A stretch of DNA of 14,800 nucleotides. Source: an uncultured Rhodanobacteraceae bacterium. Lineage in GTDB: Bacteria; Pseudomonadota; Gammaproteobacteria; Xanthomonadales; Rhodanobacteraceae. Made by a program: the position numbers and the translations under genes. Each line of letters begins with the position of its first letter. The first letter of the stretch is position 1. The notes under the pieces are model-generated. The model made no database searches, had not been told where the DNA came from, and saw nothing but the letters and a program-made list of their open reading frames with translations. The DNA is taken from positions 1 to 14,800 of the forward strand of contig CALFNI010000583.1 of the NCBI GenBank assembly GCA_937902695.1. The letters run 5' to 3'. Positions 14,224-14,800 of this stretch are shown piece by piece.

Positions 14224-14800
14224 GCGGCACCGGCCGAAAAACGCGAGCGCGCGAGCAGCGGCGCGAGCGCGCGGCGAAGGTCGGCGTGTCCGTCGACGTC
14301 GAGCACGCGCACGCCGGCGCGGCGGCACTCGACGCGCAGGCGCTCGCGCGCGTCGGCGAAGCGTTTCGTCCACGCCGCGCGCACCGCGCTGTCGGTGCGA
14401 TCGAGCACGCGACGCGCGCTGCCGAGGTGTACGGCATAGCGGCCGGGCGGCGGCGCGTGCAGCTCGAGGGCGTCGCGCAGGAGCACGACCGAAATCTCGT
14501 GGCGGCCGGCGAGCTGCGGCAGGAGCTCTGCGGCTTCGGCATCGGCGCTGAACCCGTCGGTCATCAGGATCATGCGCATGCCGGGGCGCAACAGGCGCCG
14601 CACGCGCGCGAGGCCGAGCGACAGCGGCTCGTTGCGGGCGGGATCTGCGGCCGCGTCCCAGTCGCGCAGCGCGCGCAGTACACGCAGCACGCCGCGGCGT
14701 CCGCCGGCCGGCTTCACTTCGCCGTTGATGCCGCCGCCGAAGCCGAGCGCGCCGACGCGATCGCCGTTCGCCGCGCCCATCCACGCGAGCAATGCGGACG
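14220..14800 (-). CDS. DUF58 protein, C-terminal part (5' end outside window)
   Basis: About 193 codons are visible; the frame is open to the window edge, so the true start lies further right. DUF58 proteins carry a VWA-like fold and are encoded directly after moxR. Features seen are GDRVGALGFGG, the LLRPGMRMILMTDGFSAD strand-loop (the DG site corresponding to the VWA metal-site Asp), and HEISVVLLRDALELHAPPPGRYAV. These match the C-terminal half of the family. The gene is coupled to DUF4381 by an ATGA overlap. Given the order, a MoxR-type AAA+ ATPase gene is expected immediately beyond the right edge; this is inference. Confidence 0.87.
   Translation of the reverse strand, partial: SALLAWMGAANGDRVGALGFGGGINGEVKPAGGRRGVLRVLRALRDWDAAADPARNEPLSLGLARVRRLLRPGMRMILMTDGFSADAEAAELLPQLAGRHEISVVLLRDALELHAPPPGRYAVHLGSARRVLDRTDSAVRAAWTKRFADARERLRVECRRAGVRVLDVDGHADLRRALAPLLARSRFSAGAA

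Overview
The window is uniformly GC-rich, densely coded proteobacterial chromosome. I infer a gammaproteobacterium of the Xanthomonadales type (Rhodanobacteraceae/Dokdonella-like). The grounds are a gap gene of beta/gammaproteobacterial type with a TAGAAT -10 box, intergenic palindromes resembling ones I recall from xanthomonad genomes, a secreted protein ending in an IFADGFE-type tail, and a Bat operon with fused BatB/BatC. This placement rests on memory, not on a search. I see no tRNA, rRNA, CRISPR array, insertion sequence, phage gene or compositional island.

Region 1 (1-3831) is central carbon metabolism plus a thiol/oxidant pair. The 3' two thirds of a transketolase gene (+) runs in from the left edge and carries an apparent one-base frameshift near position 82. 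It ends tail-to-tail, with a 17-bp overlap, against a two-gene minus-strand operon: an OsmC-family protein followed by a persulfide-dioxygenase-like metallo-beta-lactamase-fold protein, coupled by a GTGA overlap. Divergent from that pair, across a short promoter region, is gap (glyceraldehyde-3-phosphate dehydrogenase), closed by a strong intrinsic terminator.

Region 2 (3832-4175) is noncoding. It holds a cluster of palindromic repeats: two direct copies of a TTCCCGCGG...GGGAATCC-type element followed by several hairpins, including a perfect 12-bp stem.

Region 3 (4176-14800) is entirely minus strand. Reading in the direction of transcription (right to left): a DUF58 protein (cut by the window edge), a DUF4381 membrane protein, BatA (VWA), a fused BatB/BatC (VWA + TPR + Gln/Lys/Asp linker) and BatD. 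Each junction overlaps by 4 or 8 bp, so this is one translationally coupled MoxR/Bat-type operon for envelope stress or envelope protein-complex maintenance. The MoxR ATPase itself would lie to the right, outside the window. Ten bases after batD comes an exported GH172 (DUF2961) glycosidase, which is not a standard member of such operons. After a 136-bp gap comes a transmembrane Ser/Thr kinase with a TPR-rich C-terminal half.

The Bat core is a known system. The least ordinary points are the GH172 enzyme attached to the Bat operon, the non-RD (HCD) catalytic loop of the kinase, the degenerate MIDAS in BatB, the transketolase frameshift and the repeat cluster. I found no convincing evidence for an entirely new system.
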